DNA from: Lactobacillus xylocopicola
GTDB lineage: Bacteria; Bacillota; Bacilli; Lactobacillales; Lactobacillaceae
NCBI RefSeq assembly: GCF_033096005.1
Contig: NZ_AP026803.1
Span: 1,420,001-1,484,000 of the forward strand
Direction: 5' to 3'
DNA length: 64,000 nt
Position 1 is the stretch's first letter. Each line of letters opens with the position of its first letter. Below the pieces are notes generated by a model. The model was given only the letters and a program-made list of their open reading frames with translations. It had not been told where the DNA came from and did not search any database. A program made the position numbers and the translations under genes. Positions 26,668 to 36,154 of this stretch are shown here, one piece after another.

Positions 26668-27027
26668 TTAGTTTCTAACGACTTTTGTTTGACCGTTGCT
26701 GTAGTTAAATACAAACCCTGGCTGAACATTGAATAGGTAAACATTAAAGTTATGTTTGCCGTCAGTGGAGACAGCTTGTAGATTAATGTCGCGAGCCATT
26801 AATTTTTGGCCACGAAAAATAGGGGTTGCTTGATAAATTACGCGGCGTCCTTGATATAGAGCTGTACGAACTTCACTTTCATAAATGGTTTGGATCTTTT
26901 GATTAGAAAAAGCCGTTTGAGTAAATAGATTTTTCGGATTATTTTGGTCGCTCGACTTATTTCTTGGATTGTAAATTCCGTCTTGATCAATGCCCGCCAA
27001 ATTACTTTTCAAATTGTAGAATTTTTT
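26668..27027 (-). pseudogene. DNA/RNA non-specific endonuclease, C-terminal fragment
   Basis: About 118 codons match the last part of the secreted EndA-like nucleases of lactobacilli (SNLAGIDQDGIYNPRNK, NPKNLFTQTAFSNQKIQTIY, RVIYQATPIFRG, FNVYLFNVQPGFVF). The signal peptide and the catalytic DRGH region that should precede it are missing. An in-frame TAA lies just upstream, and there is no real start (only TTG without a ribosome-binding site). It is therefore a 5'-truncated gene, probably cut by a past rearrangement in this accessory stretch. Confidence 0.75.
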
Positions 27028-27125
27028 AGTTTAAATTAAAGAGCACTTTTCCCGGACGCTTGGTCTTTAGTATCATGCTTCATCAATTGTAAACTACATG
27101 GCGCACAATTTAAGGCTGATAATAC

Positions 27126-27422
27126 CTAGCCTACGTGTCCACCAAAGATTGTCGCTAATCCTATGCCTAATCCCTTATCTGCAGGGAATTTTGGATCAAG
27201 TAATAATTTATAAATCTTTCTTCCACTTTCTGATAACTCTTGTCGAATAGCAAGCGGAGTTAGTTCCATCTTGAGAGAATTAACTATAGCAGGAAAATAT
27301 GCTCTTTTTTCTAAGCGTTTTTTTGTATTAAGAAATAGCTTCTTTTCTGCTGCTGTAATAGGGCTTTGCAGACAAGAATCAATTTCCGTTAGCAAAATCT
27401 GCTCTGGTCTTTCTTGTTTCAT
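27126..27422 (-). CDS. Bacteriocin immunity protein (EntA/pediocin immunity type)
   Basis: A 98-residue helical cytosolic protein. KKLFLNTKKRLEKRAYFPAI and the following LTPLAIRQELSESGRKIYKL resemble the four-helix immunity proteins of class IIa bacteriocins. The ATG at 27422 with AAAGGTG is preferred to a GTG three codons upstream. No double-glycine bacteriocin precursor was found nearby, so this may be an orphan immunity gene protecting against competitors' bacteriocins. Confidence 0.75.
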   Translation of the reverse strand: MKQERPEQILLTEIDSCLQSPITAAEKKLFLNTKKRLEKRAYFPAIVNSLKMELTPLAIRQELSESGRKIYKLLLDPKFPADKGLGIGLATIFGGHVG

Positions 27423-27494
27423 CGTAAACACCTTTATTTATCACTGTCAACCACATAAAGTCAGGCCTTAGCAAATAGTCAACTAAACAATATG

Positions 27495-27782
27495 CTACTT
27501 TTTATTATACTCGTGAAAAATGTGGAGAATGATTTTTTTGAAAAATGTCCATGCAAAAGCAACTGTGAAAGCATAGATAATAACTACTAAAATATCGGGT
27601 GTTTTTGCGAAATATTTTATATTATGGAAGAAAGCAAGTATTTGATTTCTGAAAATCATAAATATCAGTGCAACTACTATCGCAAAAATCGAATTATGGA
27701 GATTATAACTTATTCTCTGCTTTCTCGACATACTTAGATAATTTTTTCTATTTTTTGCTAAATATCTTTTGATCGAGGTCAT
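27495..27782 (-). CDS. Small two-helix membrane protein, unknown function
   Basis: A 95-residue protein with a very basic N-terminus (MTSIKRYLAKNRKNYLSMSR) and two membrane helices (about 35-52 and 65-85). The chosen ATG has AGAAGAG about 11 bases upstream; alternative starts up to 17 codons earlier are possible. It sits between the bacteriocin immunity gene and a secreted protein, so a role in bacteriocin tolerance or export is possible but not shown. Confidence 0.55.
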   Translation of the reverse strand: MTSIKRYLAKNRKNYLSMSRKQRISYNLHNSIFAIVVALIFMIFRNQILAFFHNIKYFAKTPDILVVIIYAFTVAFAWTFFKKIILHIFHEYNKK

Positions 27783-27879
27783 TTTTCTCATCACTCTTCT
27801 AATTCTAACAGTAATACAAGTCCTTATCGACAACCGCCTTTAGACCTCATTTAATCCAAATTCCTCTACTTGCATTCAT

Positions 27880-28515
27880 TTATTTTATTTCCTCTAAAAC
27901 ATTACCGGGATAGCGCCCAACTAAAAGCACTGGTGTTTCTGCCATCGTCCCCCACTTAATGTAATCCTTTAATTGCCTGATTGAAGTCAATGCAATTTTT
28001 TTGTTTTGTCCAGTCAAACCAGCAGCTATCGCTTCGGCCTGCGTTAGCAGACCGTCTGTGGGCTTACCCAAATCCTTAGCATTCATTACGGTTAACTCAA
28101 CATTAATCAGCAATTCAAGCTTTTCATTCAGTAAATTTTTATTGTAAAAACCATTTACATAAGTGGTAGAACCCTTATATTTGCCATTTTTTGATACTAG
28201 ATCAGCAAATACACCGTTATGAACTGATTTGATCCTTTTCACTTTAAAAAGTGTAAAGTTGTTGACAATTTTATTTAGTGTTTTTTTGCTATAGGAATTG
28301 CCATTAGCTTTGATCAACGCTCCCTTGTCAGCGTTAGGCAACATAAAGACATAACCAGCTTTAGCTAATTTTCTAGTCCAAGCTTTATCTGTATCATACC
28401 GAACTGCTTTTGGCGTTTTAGCATCTGCTGCAATAACATTGTTTGTGGGAAATGACACTGCCACTGAAACAGCAAGCAGCAGCGCAGTTAACAGGACTTT
28501 TGCAACTTTTTTCAT
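27880..28515 (-). CDS. Secreted protein of unknown function
   Basis: A 211-residue protein with a clear signal peptide (MKKVAKVLLTALLLAVSVAV, cleavage near VIA-AD). The mature part is rich in Lys and Asn with no recognised enzymatic motif and no SLAP repeat. The ATG at 28515 has AGGAG nine bases ahead; upstream in-frame codons are not needed. The promoter TTGTAA-17-TAATAT and a leader hairpin are seen upstream. Confidence 0.65.
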   Translation of the reverse strand: MKKVAKVLLTALLLAVSVAVSFPTNNVIAADAKTPKAVRYDTDKAWTRKLAKAGYVFMLPNADKGALIKANGNSYSKKTLNKIVNNFTLFKVKRIKSVHNGVFADLVSKNGKYKGSTTYVNGFYNKNLLNEKLELLINVELTVMNAKDLGKPTDGLLTQAEAIAAGLTGQNKKIALTSIRQLKDYIKWGTMAETPVLLVGRYPGNVLEEIK

Positions 28516-28553
28516 AATAATATCTCCTAAAAAAATAAATGACGACCTTAGAA

Positions 28554-28634
28554 AAATGTTATGCAAGCGCGCTTTTTGCATTTATTTTTCATTTACATAA
28601 CATTTATATTACAAAAGTTTTACAAATATTACAA
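28554..28634 (-). promoter_or_regulatory. Promoter and leader hairpin of secreted-protein gene
   Basis: On the minus strand TTGTAA (28629-28634) and TAATAT (28606-28611) are 17 bases apart. Just downstream AAATGTTATG pairs with CATAACATTT (28554-28605), enclosing a smaller TGCAA/TTGCA hairpin. The leader is thus folded almost from the first base. Confidence 0.55.
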
Positions 28635-28683
28635 GGTAAAGTTTTATTTATTTAAGAAATATCAGTGGCCTTTGATTTTTTCA

Positions 28684-28737
28684 TTAATGATAAATATCTA
28701 GCATGGCAAAAATCAGGGTAGCCGGGTTGAATGGCAT
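28684..28737 (-). pseudogene. 17-codon micro-ORF with strong ribosome-binding site
   Basis: GGGGAGG precedes an ATG encoding MPFNPATLIFAMLDIYH and a stop. The start resembles a small hydrophobic membrane peptide that has been cut short. It is either a peptide-toxin remnant or chance. Nothing else is seen in 28640-28765. Confidence 0.3.
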
Positions 28738-28765
28738 AGTCGGCCTCCCCTTGTTAGCGGCAAGC

Positions 28766-28796
28766 AAAAAGGCTAACCGCAAGGATTAGCCTTCAT
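28766..28796 (-). terminator. Terminator after flavin reductase gene
   Basis: On the minus strand AAGGCTAA-TCCTTGCGG-TTAGCCTT is followed by TTTG; the stem is a perfect 8 bp. Confidence 0.75.
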
Positions 28797-28897
28797 TAAT
28801 GCTGGAAAAACTGGCGAGCATCAATCGCCCGCTCTTCTTTCTTTATTATAGAGCAGTCGCAGGCAAAAAGCGAGCCTCGCTCTTACTAAGAAGTTTT

Positions 28898-30337
28898 TTA
28901 TTTTTTGCTGGCAATTGCCTTAATTGCGTTACGGCCAGAGAAGATACAGTAACCGGCATGTGTGCCCGGTACGTTGACGCCATAGGTATCACCGTAGAGA
29001 ACAGCTGAACCATCTCCGCCAATCGCGTAGATACCTTCGATTGGTCGACCCTGAGCATCAAGAACCTCATTGTTCGTGTTGACCCGCAGGCCGTCGCCAG
29101 TTGTGTAAGCACCAACGCCCAGTTCGATGGCATAGAAAGGACCGTCACCATCAACGGGTAGCATGTACTTTGCCGGTTTGTGAAAGTCTGTGTCCTCACC
29201 CTGTGCCGCCATCTCGTTGTAATGTTTAACATAGTCAACTAAGTTAGGCGTGGCAATTTCTTTTGCCAGGTCTGTTAAGTTATCAGCCTTGTGCAGGTAT
29301 TCGTGACCTTCTGCTTCAGCCTTAGCAAGATCAGCGCGCAGGCTGGGATAACGATCTTCCGGAACGAATGGCTTCATTGACCGCGGGAAAGACTTGTCGG
29401 TAAAGTCATCCAGAATTTTTTGGCTAAAAATACAGAAGACCCGATCTTGCCGGTTCATGGCATTACCTTCGTTAGCCCAGTTGACCACGCAGGCACTTTC
29501 ATCGACAAAACGCTCGCCCAGTTCATTAACCCACATTTGCGGCTGATCACAAACGGAGCTCCAGATTGCAGTTCCCCATAACTTAAATGACGGGATCTTT
29601 TTACTCTTGAGCTGTCCACCAAACATCATGGCCATCCCCGTGAAGTACTTTTTAGCACCCAAGTTCCAGGCTAGACGCAGACCGTCACCAGTGTTTTTGC
29701 CCGAATTGACCGGAATAATATTGTACGGATTTTGGTGCGGCGTACTCTCCAGCAGCTCCTGGTCGTTCAAGTAACCACCAGTAGCTAGAACAACGTTTTG
29801 GGCAATAATCACTTGTATACTTTTATCTTCAACATTAGTTAAAGTCACTTCATACGTGTGGTCAGCCCTTTGCTTCAACCCGGTTACTCGCGTTAAAGTA
29901 AGAACTTCCAGCCCCTTGCCTTTAGCATAAGGCTCTAAGCCATTATGGATTGCATCATGACCCTTCCCCTTGAACAAGTGCCAGGTTTGCGCACCATCAC
30001 CCAGACCGGCGACGGTAATAAAGTCTACTCCTCGCTCTTTTAGCCAGGAAACATTTTTCCCAGCCTGGTCAATATACTGCTGCCACATCTTGCCATCGGC
30101 CTTATAGTGGGAATAAGTTAGTTCTTCTTCCAGCAGTTCCTGCTTGTCCATGACCACATTTTGCTGCTTCTGCATTTCGGAATCAGCAGCAAACACACCT
30201 TCAACATAATTACCCGTTCCCCCCGTAGTCCGGCCTTTTTCAATCAATAGGGTCTTTAAGTTGTCATCAGCTGCTTCAGCGGCGGCGGCAAAGCCAGCAA
30301 GGCCGGCACCGACGATTACTACATCATATTGTTCCAT
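28898..30337 (-). CDS. FAD-dependent fumarate-reductase-like oxidoreductase
   Basis: A 479-residue soluble flavoprotein. The N-terminal FAD Rossmann motif is YDVVIVGAGLAGFAAAAEAA, and a late dinucleotide segment reads IEGIYAIGGDGSAVLYGDTY. It resembles the flavoprotein domain of fumarate and urocanate reductases without an FMN-binding domain or heme. The ATG at 30337 with AAAGGAG is preferred over an earlier in-frame start. It is the last gene of the reductase cluster and might pair with an FMN-domain protein or use an enoate substrate directly. Confidence 0.82.
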   Translation of the reverse strand: MEQYDVVIVGAGLAGFAAAAEAADDNLKTLLIEKGRTTGGTGNYVEGVFAADSEMQKQQNVVMDKQELLEEELTYSHYKADGKMWQQYIDQAGKNVSWLKERGVDFITVAGLGDGAQTWHLFKGKGHDAIHNGLEPYAKGKGLEVLTLTRVTGLKQRADHTYEVTLTNVEDKSIQVIIAQNVVLATGGYLNDQELLESTPHQNPYNIIPVNSGKNTGDGLRLAWNLGAKKYFTGMAMMFGGQLKSKKIPSFKLWGTAIWSSVCDQPQMWVNELGERFVDESACVVNWANEGNAMNRQDRVFCIFSQKILDDFTDKSFPRSMKPFVPEDRYPSLRADLAKAEAEGHEYLHKADNLTDLAKEIATPNLVDYVKHYNEMAAQGEDTDFHKPAKYMLPVDGDGPFYAIELGVGAYTTGDGLRVNTNNEVLDAQGRPIEGIYAIGGDGSAVLYGDTYGVNVPGTHAGYCIFSGRNAIKAIASKK

Positions 30338-30407
30338 GGTTATTCTCCTTTGAACAAAAAGCATGCACAAACTAAGTCTCCTTTAATTCATCCATGCTCT
30401 TAGTTAA

Positions 30408-32273
30408 CTACTTATCCACTTTTGCCATTTCAGCAGCATCGATTCCAGCTAAGCGACCAGAAATATAAGCAAAGCCTAAAGTGCCACCTTCAAAATCGAC
30501 GTATGCCTTGCCGTACATGCCCGAGGCATCGGCACCAGCTACGTAAAGGTTAGGGACCGGTTCACCCGCAGGATTTAATGCGTGCATCTTTTCGTCAATT
30601 GTTGCACCACCAAGCGTTCCCAAGTTACGTGCAATAAACTTAACGGCATAGAATGGCCCTTCTTCAACTGGTACCATGCGTTTGGTGTCAGAGAAGAACA
30701 AGTCATCTTCACCCTTCTGCTTGGCTTCGTTGTATTGATCAACGGACTTTTGCAAGTTGTCCTTATCTACGCCCATCTGCTCAGCCAGCTCTTCAATCGT
30801 CTTGCCGATGAAAACCACATTAGTTGACTCAAGCTTAGTTAAGAGGCTGGAGAAGTCCATCTTCTCATGTTCGCGCTTAATTGCATCATCAGTATCGGTC
30901 GGGAAGTTGAATTCCATGTAGAATTGGTTGTGGTCCTTCCACTTGCCATAGTGATCTTCAATCGCTGCCGTACCACCGGTCTTAATCTTATTCAGCGCAG
31001 CTTGATCCCAAATAACGAATTCAGTTTGTTGCGGTTGTTCAGATAATTCAGCACCGTGAACAGCAAAGTCCAAAACGTGACTTTCACTGGCATAGCGTTG
31101 GCCGCGGTTGTTAACCCGTAAGTTCGGGAAGTTGGCCAGGCCGGTCAAAGCCATCCAATTAGGACCAATTAGCTTAACTAAATCAGCAACGTCCTGGTCG
31201 CTAAAGGTTTGCCAGAAGTAGTGGGTCGAACCATTAATATGGTGGGCAGTCCCCGCATTCCAAGCCATGTTCAAACCATCACCAGTATTTTGCAGAACCT
31301 GCCCTTGGGTGCTGACATCGCCCAGGTACTGTTTGCGCATTTCTGGGTTCCCACCAAAGCCACCGGTAGTAATGATGACCTTCTTGGCGTTAACTTGCAG
31401 TTCCTGGTCATCGCCTTGGGCCACCAAGCCAACAACCTTACCTTCACTGTTAGTCAGCAGTTTTTTACCAGCAAAACCAAAGTACATTTGCCCGCCAACT
31501 GACTTAAACTGCTCAATCAGCTTAGTAATTGCCTTGGTACCACCTTCTTGGTAGCCATGAAGGGTAGCCGGCATCCCAATATGGTCAAAACTACCACCAG
31601 TACCGGCATCAACTAGCTTCATGATTGCCCCATTTTCGTTGAGCCAGTCAACTGTCTTACCAGATTCATCAATAATCCGGCGTACCAAGAGCGAATTCAT
31701 GTAACCTTGGGAAGCATCCATGTATTCTTCATACAGCCACCGCTTAGAAACCACCTTGTCTTGGTCTTTTTGTTGTTGACTGTCAGCAGCAAACATTCCA
31801 CCGGCAAAAGTGCCAGCACCAAGTGGTGAAATGGTTTTTTCAAGTAGCGCAACACTGGCACCGTGTTGCCGAGCGGCCAAAGCTGCTGCTGCACCGGCTG
31901 CACCAGCACCAACAACAGCGACGTCAACGTCGATTGTTTTTTTAGCTGTAGAACTGGTTTGAGCGCTATTTTCCTTTAGGGCATTGAGGTCAACGTCGGC
32001 CTTACCCAAGGCTTCTTTGACGCCCTCAATGATGCCGCGGGAGGTTTCAGATGCACCAGATACTACATCAACATCAACCGATTGATGGTCAAGAATTTTT
32101 TGGGCCATCTTCTTAAAGGCACTGTCATTTAAGCTGTCTGGTGCATACTTATCCAACGGTTTAATACCAGTAATTTGATCAGCACCAACTTCAACCTCGA
32201 GGTTAATTCGTTCTTCTTTACCCTGGCCTGAACCACTGTACTTGCCTGGTTTATTAGTGATTTTTCGGGTCAT
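30408..32273 (-). CDS. FMN-binding/FAD reductase, N-terminal FMN domain
   Basis: A 621-residue flavoprotein. An FMN_bind domain comes first (about 10-92), with the flavinylation-type motif SGASETS at 72-78, where ApbE would attach FMN. The FAD domain follows, with VGAGAAGAAAALAA from residue 121 and a C-terminal VAGADASGMYGKAY segment. This arrangement is found in soluble fumarate, urocanate and cinnamate-type reductases that use a low-potential donor. There is no signal peptide, so it acts in the cytosol. The substrate is unknown. It lies between an MFS gene and a second FAD enzyme. Confidence 0.88.
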   Translation of the reverse strand: MTRKITNKPGKYSGSGQGKEERINLEVEVGADQITGIKPLDKYAPDSLNDSAFKKMAQKILDHQSVDVDVVSGASETSRGIIEGVKEALGKADVDLNALKENSAQTSSTAKKTIDVDVAVVGAGAAGAAAALAARQHGASVALLEKTISPLGAGTFAGGMFAADSQQQKDQDKVVSKRWLYEEYMDASQGYMNSLLVRRIIDESGKTVDWLNENGAIMKLVDAGTGGSFDHIGMPATLHGYQEGGTKAITKLIEQFKSVGGQMYFGFAGKKLLTNSEGKVVGLVAQGDDQELQVNAKKVIITTGGFGGNPEMRKQYLGDVSTQGQVLQNTGDGLNMAWNAGTAHHINGSTHYFWQTFSDQDVADLVKLIGPNWMALTGLANFPNLRVNNRGQRYASESHVLDFAVHGAELSEQPQQTEFVIWDQAALNKIKTGGTAAIEDHYGKWKDHNQFYMEFNFPTDTDDAIKREHEKMDFSSLLTKLESTNVVFIGKTIEELAEQMGVDKDNLQKSVDQYNEAKQKGEDDLFFSDTKRMVPVEEGPFYAVKFIARNLGTLGGATIDEKMHALNPAGEPVPNLYVAGADASGMYGKAYVDFEGGTLGFAYISGRLAGIDAAEMAKVDK

Positions 32274-32302
32274 AATTTAATTCCTTTCAAACAGTAAAAC
32301 AA

Positions 32303-33523
32303 TTATTTAGCGTGACGACGTGCTTCGTTAGCATCCGGTAAGATAGCCATGAAGATAGTAGTCAATATCATGACTATGCCTTGAATTATGAAAGTTAGCA
32401 TGTAATTCCGCTTAGCAATTAAAGAAATAACAACTGGAATGCAGTATGAGAAAAGTAATGATACTGTCCCAATTAAACCACCAGCTGAGCCAGCATATTT
32501 AGGTCCAATTTCGGGGAAACTAATCGGCAGGGCCTGCATTAATGGTCCTGACATTGCTCCAAATAAACCACCAAGAACCAAACTAGTAGTTAACGGTACT
32601 CCTAATGGGATAAACCAAGAAAATGACATTAATAGTCCCGCTAAAGCAGTTACTGTAATCATTACAGGCTTAGCTTTTTTAGCTTTATCAACGACTGCTG
32701 GACCAAAGAGAGAACCACATAAACTACCAATGGTAGCAATAGCTGCTACATTATTGCCTTCAATTGATGACAGGCCCCTTGCAGCAAAAGCTGCTGGCAT
32801 AATACTAGAAAATGCCTCACTAGCACCCATCGCTACACCAACACCAATTGCTACAATCCAAGTATTCTTACTTTTAACTGCAACTTTGAAAAAGCGAAGA
32901 TAAGATCCTGAATTTTCAATACCTAGTTCTTGTTTTGGCACTTCTTCACCTTTAGGCATATCTTTTACAAAAAGCATCCAGCATACTGCAAAAACAAGTA
33001 ATAAAATTGAAGAAAACGTATATGCTGCTTGCACGCTAGAAAATCTAGGACTGGTAATACGTGACAAAATAATTCCTACACTAGCTGAAGCTAAAAAGAT
33101 TCCCATAGCCACATTGGTATCTTGTTTAAACCATGCTCCAAAAATTTTCAAAGTATTAGCATTTAACAATGCCATATAAACGCCGAAGAGCAACAGCATA
33201 ATCATCATAGTAATAAAATTATTGGCAACTAAACGACCAAAAGCACCTATTATAGAGATAATCAATCCTATTGTAACGATTTTTTTGGCACCGAATTTAT
33301 CGGCAAGTGTACCAGCTGGAATACTTAAGAAAACAGCAATTAGCATTGGAGCCATTACTAAACTTTGAAGTTGCGCAGGGGAAATATGTAAGACTGGCAT
33401 AATTTCGGTTGCTAGTGCCGAAATTTGAAACTGAATATAATTACTGATCGCATCGAGCAATGCCACAATTGCCAAGATAACCCATCTATAATTAGAAAGC
33501 TTGGGCATTTGTCTTTCTTCCAT
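32303..33523 (-). CDS. MFS transporter in flavin reductase cluster
   Basis: A 406-residue carrier with about 12 hydrophobic segments and the MFS loop GTLADKFGAKKIVTIG. It lies 29 bases from the FMN/FAD reductase gene and 28 from the next FAD gene, so it is co-transcribed. It probably imports the organic-acid substrate of the reductases or exports the product. Codon use looks more AT-rich than in the reductase genes on either side. AAAGGAG precedes the ATG. Confidence 0.85.
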   Translation of the reverse strand: MEERQMPKLSNYRWVILAIVALLDAISNYIQFQISALATEIMPVLHISPAQLQSLVMAPMLIAVFLSIPAGTLADKFGAKKIVTIGLIISIIGAFGRLVANNFITMMIMLLLFGVYMALLNANTLKIFGAWFKQDTNVAMGIFLASASVGIILSRITSPRFSSVQAAYTFSSILLLVFAVCWMLFVKDMPKGEEVPKQELGIENSGSYLRFFKVAVKSKNTWIVAIGVGVAMGASEAFSSIMPAAFAARGLSSIEGNNVAAIATIGSLCGSLFGPAVVDKAKKAKPVMITVTALAGLLMSFSWFIPLGVPLTTSLVLGGLFGAMSGPLMQALPISFPEIGPKYAGSAGGLIGTVSLLFSYCIPVVISLIAKRNYMLTFIIQGIVMILTTIFMAILPDANEARRHAK

Positions 33524-33551
33524 AATATTAAAACTCCTTTATTAAATCTGA

Positions 33552-35036
33552 TTAATTTTCAGCAGCAGCTTGACCGGCTAAGCGACCAAAAGTCTGAGCG
33601 TGACTGCAAGTCAAACCTGGGACCCGGTCTGGATAACTACCCCAGAAGAAACCACCACTGGCATTACCGGCCGCATATAGGTGCGGAATCGGCTTACCCA
33701 TCTTGTCGATAACCTCCATTTGAGGGTTGATTCGCAGACCATCAAGTGTAGCTAAGAGCCGGCCACCCATGAGGACGCCATAGTAAGGACCATGTTCTAC
33801 CGGAAATAGTCTGAACTTTTCCTTGCCAAAATCAGTATCTTCGCCCTGCTGGCACAATTCGTTATAGCGGGCAATCGTCTTAACCAGGTTATCCTGCGGT
33901 AGATTCAGCTTTTCAGCTAATTCTTCAATGGTGTCGGCCTTCTGTACCATACCATCGTCAATCCGGCGCTGGATCTCTTCCTTATTCCCCTCAGTATCGT
34001 AAATTCCAGGGAACCCGAGGCGAGCACACCCCTGGGTATCAAACTGTGCCAGATGATCCATCGTCTCTGCCGACCAAATCTGTGCTTCCAGGTAACCCGG
34101 CTGCTTGGACATCGCATTAATGTCGAATTGGTAAGGAACACTTTCATTACCAAAGCGCTCACCGTTGAGGTTGACCTTAAGTAGCGGATAAGCACCTAGC
34201 CAGAAGTAACCTGGCCCCTTGAAGTCAATCACATAATGCTCTTCAGCATTAGTGCCGACCGGAACCGCGCCGCGATCAAAAATGATCTCGGCTGGTTCTT
34301 CATCGCGGGCAGCGCCCACCTTGAGACCGGCCAAGATTCCTGATCCATCGTCGCGGGGACTGTCTGAATAGACATTCTTCTTGTAGCCGAGCGGATCCCA
34401 CTTCTTCATCAATTCAGTGTTGGCCCCATAACCACCAGTACAGATAATGACTCCCTTAGTCGCCTGGTACTCAGTCTTTTCGCCGCTGGCCCGGTCGCTG
34501 GTGATAACACCTGTGACTGTACCGCTGTTATCAGTTACAAGCTCTTCTAGCTTGGTGTTGTACTTAAGCGTCACGCCCAGCTCCTTAACCTTGTCGAGTA
34601 TCCACTCACCGTAATGCGCCCAGCCACCTTCAGGCGTTGCAATTGCTAATTCCGTGTTAAAGGCAGTGTTGACAATTGTTTCATAATGAGCATCTTCCTG
34701 CGGTCTAAGGATACCGCCGTTAGGCTTTAAAATATTGTCTTCAAGCCAGTTAGCTGTTTCATCAGCATGGTTAGCCCAAGTCCAGAGCAAGCGTTCATCT
34801 ACATTATCTTGATAGAACAGCGTTAAGAAGTTGATTAACTTTGACTTGTCAACCTTAATTCCTGCTCTTCTTTGCGCATTACTGTCTAATGCCGCAAAGA
34901 ATGACCGAAACAGGTACTGCGAACTGTCTGACTTATCAATCAGTAAGACCTTAGCACCCTTTTCGGCAGCCGCACAAGCAGCCATCGCACCAGAGTTACT
35001 AGCACCAGCAATAATCACGTCATAAATATTTTCCAT
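33552..35036 (-). CDS. FAD-dependent fumarate-reductase-like oxidoreductase
   Basis: A 494-residue flavoprotein. The N-terminal motif IYDVIIAGASNSGAMAACAA is a Rossmann variant in which the usual second Gly is Ser-Asn. Near the C-terminus are HLYAAGNASGGFFWGSYPD and the FGRLAGQAA end helix. There is no FMN domain. The second of two ATGs is favoured because GAGGG is only one base from the first. It leads a four-gene unit (this gene, MFS, FMN/FAD reductase, FAD reductase). Confidence 0.82.
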   Translation of the reverse strand: MENIYDVIIAGASNSGAMAACAAAEKGAKVLLIDKSDSSQYLFRSFFAALDSNAQRRAGIKVDKSKLINFLTLFYQDNVDERLLWTWANHADETANWLEDNILKPNGGILRPQEDAHYETIVNTAFNTELAIATPEGGWAHYGEWILDKVKELGVTLKYNTKLEELVTDNSGTVTGVITSDRASGEKTEYQATKGVIICTGGYGANTELMKKWDPLGYKKNVYSDSPRDDGSGILAGLKVGAARDEEPAEIIFDRGAVPVGTNAEEHYVIDFKGPGYFWLGAYPLLKVNLNGERFGNESVPYQFDINAMSKQPGYLEAQIWSAETMDHLAQFDTQGCARLGFPGIYDTEGNKEEIQRRIDDGMVQKADTIEELAEKLNLPQDNLVKTIARYNELCQQGEDTDFGKEKFRLFPVEHGPYYGVLMGGRLLATLDGLRINPQMEVIDKMGKPIPHLYAAGNASGGFFWGSYPDRVPGLTCSHAQTFGRLAGQAAAEN

Positions 35037-35172
35037 TTCCATCCCTCACTTTTTTTGAAGCAAATCTTTTAATCGCTTTCATAATACTATTGATCAAGTG
35101 AAAGGCTGCACCAATTTTAGAATTGAGGATTACCAAATGGAATGCTCGCCGTTGTGCAAAAAAGTGCTCACT

Positions 35173-35219
35173 AAAAAATGCTTGTAATATCAACCTTTTC
35201 GTGATGATTACAAGCATCT
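35173..35219. terminator. Bidirectional terminator after lysR gene
   Basis: ATGCTTGTAAT/ATTACAAGCAT is a perfect 11-bp stem with TTTTTT on the minus side. It separates the regulator from the reductase unit. Confidence 0.8.
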
Positions 35220-35242
35220 TTAAAGCAAGCTAAGTTTGTGCA

Positions 35243-36154
35243 TTACTTATTATTATTTTCGTTAGTGTATTCTGCAATTGCCTTTTTCATGGTAGTAACT
35301 ACTTCTTCTATCACAGATTCATTGGTAAAGGATTCCATATAAGCAATTCCATATGGCGAAATATCCTTGTAGTCAATTGGAACGTAAGAAATACCGGTGG
35401 TTTGATAATCAGCAATAAAGTTAGGTAGGATACCGTAGCCCCAGCCGCCCTTAACGTAAATTCCCATTGACAGGTAATCCTGCACAAATTTGATATGATC
35501 CATGCCCATATTATTAATCAAGAGATGTTGATACTTCATCTGCACATTGAGTGAACTATTAGGATCAAGTAAAAAAATGTCTATCTGCTCTAAATCTTTT
35601 AAAGAAATTTGATTTTTTTGAGCTAATGGCGAATCATCTGGGCAAGCCAAGACAAATTTACCTTGAATTAACGGTCTAAACTTTACATCCTCAACCACAT
35701 TAACATCATCTTGGGCAATGGCACACAAGTCTACATGATGATTGAGCAGTTCACCCAGCGAATTATTGAGTACAAAGACAAATTGCACATTTAAGTTGCT
35801 ACCATTTGCGCGCAACTTACGCAAAAACAGGGGCAATAACTTTTGTTCTAACGGTGTATCAGTGACCCCTATGCGCAGAAGCGTTTCTGGATCATTACGC
35901 TTGCTTTGCAAATACGAAACTGTATAGTCCATATCATCAACAACATTGCGCGCCACGCGGTAGAAATACTTACCTGCATTAGTCAGCGAAATCCGGTGAT
36001 GGGCCCGGTTAAGGAGGGGTACACCGATAGTATTTTCCAAATCTTTAATATTTTTTGAAACGGCTGATTGCGAAAAATTCAAGCGTTCGGCCGCAATCGT
36101 AAAGCTTGAATTGTCCACCGCCTTGATGAAACAACGTAATTGAGTAAAATTCAT
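35243..36154 (-). CDS. LysR-family regulator of the flavin reductase cluster
   Basis: A 303-residue regulator. The N-terminal winged helix (MNFTQLRCFIKAVDNSSFTI, LNFSQSAVSKNIKDLENTIG) is followed by a substrate-binding domain. The ATG at 36154 with GGAAG is preferred to an in-frame TTG four codons upstream. It sits between two reductase genes on the same strand rather than divergently, which is less usual for LysR proteins. The co-inducer is probably the reductase substrate. Confidence 0.9.
   Translation of the reverse strand: MNFTQLRCFIKAVDNSSFTIAAERLNFSQSAVSKNIKDLENTIGVPLLNRAHHRISLTNAGKYFYRVARNVVDDMDYTVSYLQSKRNDPETLLRIGVTDTPLEQKLLPLFLRKLRANGSNLNVQFVFVLNNSLGELLNHHVDLCAIAQDDVNVVEDVKFRPLIQGKFVLACPDDSPLAQKNQISLKDLEQIDIFLLDPNSSLNVQMKYQHLLINNMGMDHIKFVQDYLSMGIYVKGGWGYGILPNFIADYQTTGISYVPIDYKDISPYGIAYMESFTNESVIEEVVTTMKKAIAEYTNENNNK

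Noticed and set aside
30361..35245. A 10-12 base match (GCACAAACT) upstream of the last reductase gene and near the lysR stop, in opposite orientation
   Set aside because: It is short, lies at non-equivalent positions (one in a gene end) and is likely chance.
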